DNA of 64,000 nucleotides from Strix aluco. Its lineage: Eukaryota; Chordata; Aves; Strigiformes; Strigidae. Shown here one piece after another: positions 60,972-64,000 of this stretch (its first letter is position 1; each line of letters opens with the position of its first letter). The DNA lies in assembly GCF_031877795.1 (NCBI RefSeq), contig NC_133971.1:96700154-96764153 (forward strand), in the 5' to 3' direction. The position numbers and the translations under genes were made by a program. The notes beneath the pieces were generated by a model. That model made no database searches. It worked only from the letters and a program-made list of their open reading frames with translations, and was not told the origin of the DNA.

Positions 60972-63474
60972 AAAGATATCCCCTTCCCCATATTACTACT
61001 TTAGCTGGTCCTTTCCACAATCCATCTTTTGGATCCTTATAATTTACCCATATCTCTTTCCTTTCCTCACTTACTTTTGCCTTTTCATAATGTAACATAG
61101 CTGGTGGTTGTTCTGCGTCTCCAAATATACACAAGTGATTCATTACAAATAATGTTTTTGCTAATCTTTCTTGTACATCCTGTATTTCCTGATATTTTGT
61201 TACATAACGTTTCAAGGTACCATTTGCTCTCTCAACTATGGCCTGTCCTGTGGGAGAATGCGGTATCCCTGTTACATGCTTCACTCCCCACTTGTTTAAA
61301 AATCTTTGCATTCGACTTCCGACATATGCTGGTCCATTGTCTGTCTTTATAGTATTCGGAACTCCCATTATTGCAAAACAACATGTTAAATGTCTGATTA
61401 CCTGTATGGCCTTTTCCCCACTCTGTGCAGAGGCCCATATATATTTGCTATAAGTATCTATAGTAACATGTACATATTTAAGTCTACCAAAACTTTGTAT
61501 GTGAGTCACATCCATTTGCCATACTTCATTAGATTTCGTCCCTCTAGGATTGACTCCTATTCCAATACCAACCCCTTTATTGTGAAAACTACAAACAGGG
61601 CATGTTTTTACTATGGCCGTGGCCTCCGCCATCGTGATGCCAAATTGTGGTTTTAGCCCTTTTGCATTCTGGTGGAATATGTCATGTGCTTCTTTTGCTA
61701 ATTTGTCTTTCGGCATGGGAACATGTACAACAGTGGATACCAACTTGTCCGCTCGAGCATTACCTTCCCCAAGTCCTATATCCCATTTATGACTCCTAAC
61801 ATGAATTACAGCATACGGTTGTTCCCTTATTTTTATAGCCCTCTGTAATTGTAAAAACAACTCATAGAGACGCTTATTTTGTACTTCCCTGACTTCTGCA
61901 TCTTCTATCCTTGCTACTATTCCTGCTACATACATAGAATCAGTTACAATATTCAATGGTTCATTAAACTTAACCATCGCCCAAACTACTGCCAACAGTT
62001 CCAAAGTTTGTAGTGTGTCTTGTGCTGTGGCTTTTAATATCTCGTGTTTCCATGTATTATCTTCTTGCCACGTTATAGCTGCTGTCTGAGATTTCTTTCC
62101 TGCATCTGTATAAACTGTGATGGCATTCGGAATCGGCGCCTGTTGTCTTTTTGGCTGTTCAATCCAATGTAATTGTCCTAACCATCTCAAAGGTTCCATA
62201 GATAATTGATCAGTTGACAACATCATTGGCCCATTTAACATTGCTTCCTGCAATGCTGTGCTATTTGCCAGGTACCACTGCATGGTTTCCTTCTGCATTG
62301 GACAGTATATGAATTGAGGTTCTCTTCCACTTATTTGAATAACTCGCACACGACCTTTCTTTACTAAATTTGCTAGTGCCTCAATTTTTTGAAGTAAAGA
62401 TTTTGATTGTTGTAATGCTGGCGTGATCCATTCTAGCACCCATGTCTCCCCCGTTTTCTTTTTAGACTGCGTGATAGCTCCGAGCAAATGCTGTGAACCC
62501 ATCCACACAAGTATGTCCAGGGGGAGCTCAGCGTCTCTCCGACGCACTTGTCCAGAAGTAATACGATCCATAATCTGTTGTAGCACTCGTCTCTGGTCTG
62601 CTGATAAAGACACCACCTGTGCAGGGTCATTTCCTTTTAACAGTGGTCGTAATTGCTGTAAAAGTTCGTTTGGGATGCCCACTATAGGTTTTAGCCATTG
62701 TAAATCTCCTAATAGCTTCTGAGCATCATGCAGTGTTGAGATTTCAGGCTTAATTGTCAATTTTTGTGGTGTTACTATTTGTTTCATCAAAGACAATCCC
62801 AAATACTTCCATGGAGCTGTTTTTTGTATCTTTTCTGGTGCAATTACCAATCTTTGCTTTGCGAGGGTGTTTACAATTTCTTTTATCTGTGTTTCTGTAA
62901 ATGGTTCTTTCTGTGCAAATAATATATCATCCATATAGTGATAAATTATAACATTAGTCCATTTTTGACGTAATGGCTGTAAGGCTGCATCTACAAAAAT
63001 CTGACATAAAGTTGGACTATTTCTCATTCCTTGTGGTAAAACTGTCCATTCAAACCGTTGATCTGGCCCTTCTCTATTTATTGTTGGTAAAGTGAAAGCA
63101 AATCGGCGCATGTCCTTTTCATGAAGCGGAATCGTAAAGAAACAATCTTTTAAGTCCACAATCAATATAGGCCATTCATAAGGTAACATAGCTGGATTCG
63201 GCATACCTGGTTGTAAAGCCCCCATTGGTTCCATTTGTTTGTTTACTTCCCTAAGGTCATGCAAAAGTCGATATTTGCCTGATTTCTTTTTTATGACAAA
63301 TATCGGAGTATTCCAAGGACTAGTAGATAATCTTAAATGTCCTTGCTGATATTGTTCTTGTACTAGCAAGTGTGCTTGCTCAAGACTTTCCTTTTTTAGT
63401 GGCCACTGCTTTACCCATATTGGATCGTCAGATGTCCAAGTTATAGGGATCGGGAAAGTCCAAGCAATGGCCAT
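60838..63474 (-). CDS. pol: Retroviral Pol (reverse transcriptase, RNase H, integrase)
   Basis: 878 codons counted from the ATG at 63474, uninterrupted. RT: Asp107 (IVDLKD), LPQGMRNSP, and YMDD at 180-183. RNase H: acidic residues Asp457 (VYTDAG), Glu492 (LQTLE), Asp512 (VTDSMY) and Asp576 (ARADKL). Integrase: H597-x3-H601 and C625-x2-C628 zinc site, then catalytic Asp655 (VWQMDV), Asp712 (KTDNGPAY) and Glu748 (IVERANG). The C-terminal strand ends VPARWAKP. In class II viruses Pol is made by -1 frameshifting from pro; here the pol frame is -1 to pro and open for 100 nt or more upstream of the ATG. The pro stop and this ATG also overlap as TAATG. Confidence 0.95.
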   Translation of the reverse strand: MAIAWTFPIPITWTSDDPIWVKQWPLKKESLEQAHLLVQEQYQQGHLRLSTSPWNTPIFVIKKKSGKYRLLHDLREVNKQMEPMGALQPGMPNPAMLPYEWPILIVDLKDCFFTIPLHEKDMRRFAFTLPTINREGPDQRFEWTVLPQGMRNSPTLCQIFVDAALQPLRQKWTNVIIYHYMDDILFAQKEPFTETQIKEIVNTLAKQRLVIAPEKIQKTAPWKYLGLSLMKQIVTPQKLTIKPEISTLHDAQKLLGDLQWLKPIVGIPNELLQQLRPLLKGNDPAQVVSLSADQRRVLQQIMDRITSGQVRRRDAELPLDILVWMGSQHLLGAITQSKKKTGETWVLEWITPALQQSKSLLQKIEALANLVKKGRVRVIQISGREPQFIYCPMQKETMQWYLANSTALQEAMLNGPMMLSTDQLSMEPLRWLGQLHWIEQPKRQQAPIPNAITVYTDAGKKSQTAAITWQEDNTWKHEILKATAQDTLQTLELLAVVWAMVKFNEPLNIVTDSMYVAGIVARIEDAEVREVQNKRLYELFLQLQRAIKIREQPYAVIHVRSHKWDIGLGEGNARADKLVSTVVHVPMPKDKLAKEAHDIFHQNAKGLKPQFGITMAEATAIVKTCPVCSFHNKGVGIGIGVNPRGTKSNEVWQMDVTHIQSFGRLKYVHVTIDTYSKYIWASAQSGEKAIQVIRHLTCCFAIMGVPNTIKTDNGPAYVGSRMQRFLNKWGVKHVTGIPHSPTGQAIVERANGTLKRYVTKYQEIQDVQERLAKTLFVMNHLCIFGDAEQPPAMLHYEKAKVSEERKEIWVNYKDPKDGLWKGPAKVVIWGRGYLCVSTPTGTVWVPARWAKPAAPPNDTGGETSSSTAAEDPARFDPT

Positions 63475-64000
63475 TAGAATAAATGGTGATCGTTTGTCAA
63501 AACTATTCCCATTTGTGCTAACACATCTCTTCCAATTAAACAGTTTACCCCTGGAGGTAATTGCACTACAGCAAGCACCGCTGTGACTGTTTGTCCTTCA
63601 ATTGTTAATTGTAGGGGCGGCGTTCGATTAGCTAAAGTTAAACCACCCACGCCAGTAATGGTGGTGGTATGCTCTTGTAACGGCCAGCCTTGTGGCCAAG
63701 AAGAAGGCGACAGTATGCTGGAATCTGCGCCTGTGTCTAACAACCCTTCCACAGTTATTGTGTTACCTTGAAATGACAGATGAACAGTCTTCCTGGGTCT
63801 CGTACTCAGATTCAGTGTTAGCAGGGTCAGGCTTCCTGTAGATCCGAAGCCTTTGTTTCCGCGACTCTTCTCAGTCACTGGTCGTATTGTTTGAGTCACT
63901 TGTGGCAGAGGTACCAGCTGTGCAATCCGTTGTCCCCATGCAATCTTTACTGGTGGATTCAGTGTATATGCCATAATATAGATTTCACCTTCATAATCTG
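63474..64000 (-). CDS. pro: Retroviral dUTPase end plus aspartic protease (partial)
   Basis: Open to the window edge, so its start is not visible. The upstream residues DYEGEIYI and PPVKIAWGQRIAQLVPLP, followed by RGNKGFGSTG, match the third, fourth and fifth motifs of the trimeric dUTPase that betaretroviruses fuse ahead of protease. The protease follows with LLDTGADSSILS (active-site Asp), a flap-like GVGGL and the C-terminal LIGRD motif. Stop TAA is at 63474-63476. A dUTPase-protease frame places this provirus with betaretrovirus-like class II elements. Confidence 0.92.
   Translation of the reverse strand, partial: DYEGEIYIMAYTLNPPVKIAWGQRIAQLVPLPQVTQTIRPVTEKSRGNKGFGSTGSLTLLTLNLSTRPRKTVHLSFQGNTITVEGLLDTGADSSILSPSSWPQGWPLQEHTTTITGVGGLTLANRTPPLQLTIEGQTVTAVLAVVQLPPGVNCLIGRDVLAQMGIVLTNDHHLF

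Larger units (their letters stand above)
58715..64000 (-). mobile_element. Class II (ERVK/betaretrovirus-like) endogenous provirus, 3' part
   Basis: The minus strand reads dUTPase end, protease, pol, CxxC ORF, env and 3' LTR. It is antisense to MALT1 in intron 4 and continues past 64000, so gag, the front of dUTPase, the primer-binding site and the 5' LTR are not visible. All visible reading frames are open with catalytic residues in place, which suggests a recent insertion. The 6 bp beside the LTR (58709-58714, GCCCCG) would be one target-site copy; its partner is outside the window. Confidence 0.93.

Noticed and set aside
1..64000. CRISPR arrays, bacterial operons, tRNA or rRNA genes
   Set aside because: The window is vertebrate nuclear DNA; I saw no spaced direct-repeat array, cloverleaf or rRNA sequence.

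Overview
This window looks like bird nuclear DNA. It carries 3' fragments of CR1 (the bird/reptile LINE), avian-type solo LTRs and a class II (ERVK-like) provirus. Introns are short, with canonical GT..AG sites. The two host genes, ALPK2 (minus strand) and MALT1 (plus strand), stand head to head as in human 18q21. From general knowledge of bird synteny this block is probably Z-linked, but nothing in the sequence proves that. I cannot name the species.

Layout. 1-3112: ALPK2 3' UTR and intergenic DNA. 3113-38076: ALPK2 in ten exons. Splice phases agree at all nine junctions, giving about 1,843 codons from the first available ATG at 37850. The two giant disordered exons (36357-37850 and 23946-26805) are followed by an Ig-like domain (21365-18223), a linker exon (18114-18079) and an alpha-kinase domain (15921-3113) with its zinc-binding His/Cys set. 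Just upstream of the first giant exon, 37851-38076 holds what looks like a broken remnant of the exon that in mammals encodes the N-terminal Ig domain. 38077-49047: long 5' region with three short spliced-looking leader exons. 49096-50520: CpG island that probably serves both genes and contains a five-copy 41-bp tandem repeat full of GC boxes. 49795-58370: the first four MALT1 exons (death domain and first Ig domain); the paracaspase exons lie beyond the window.

58715-64000+: a class II provirus inserted antisense in MALT1 intron 4 and running off the right edge. Reading on the minus strand it has the end of dUTPase, protease, a fully open pol (RT, RNase H, integrase), a 215-codon ORF with three CxxC pairs, a fully open env with an alpharetrovirus-like transmembrane subunit, and a 207-bp 3' LTR. 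All visible ORFs are uninterrupted, so the insertion looks young. The CxxC ORF between pol and env is the least explained item here and the best candidate for something undescribed. The combination of betaretrovirus-like dUTPase-protease with an Env whose fusion peptide sits in a cysteine loop points to a recombinant ancestry.

ALPK2 (alpha-kinase) and MALT1 (paracaspase scaffold of NF-kB signalling) have no known shared pathway; their proximity is ancestral synteny and perhaps a shared promoter. The rest is intronic or intergenic DNA with CR1 pieces, two solo LTRs and simple repeats.
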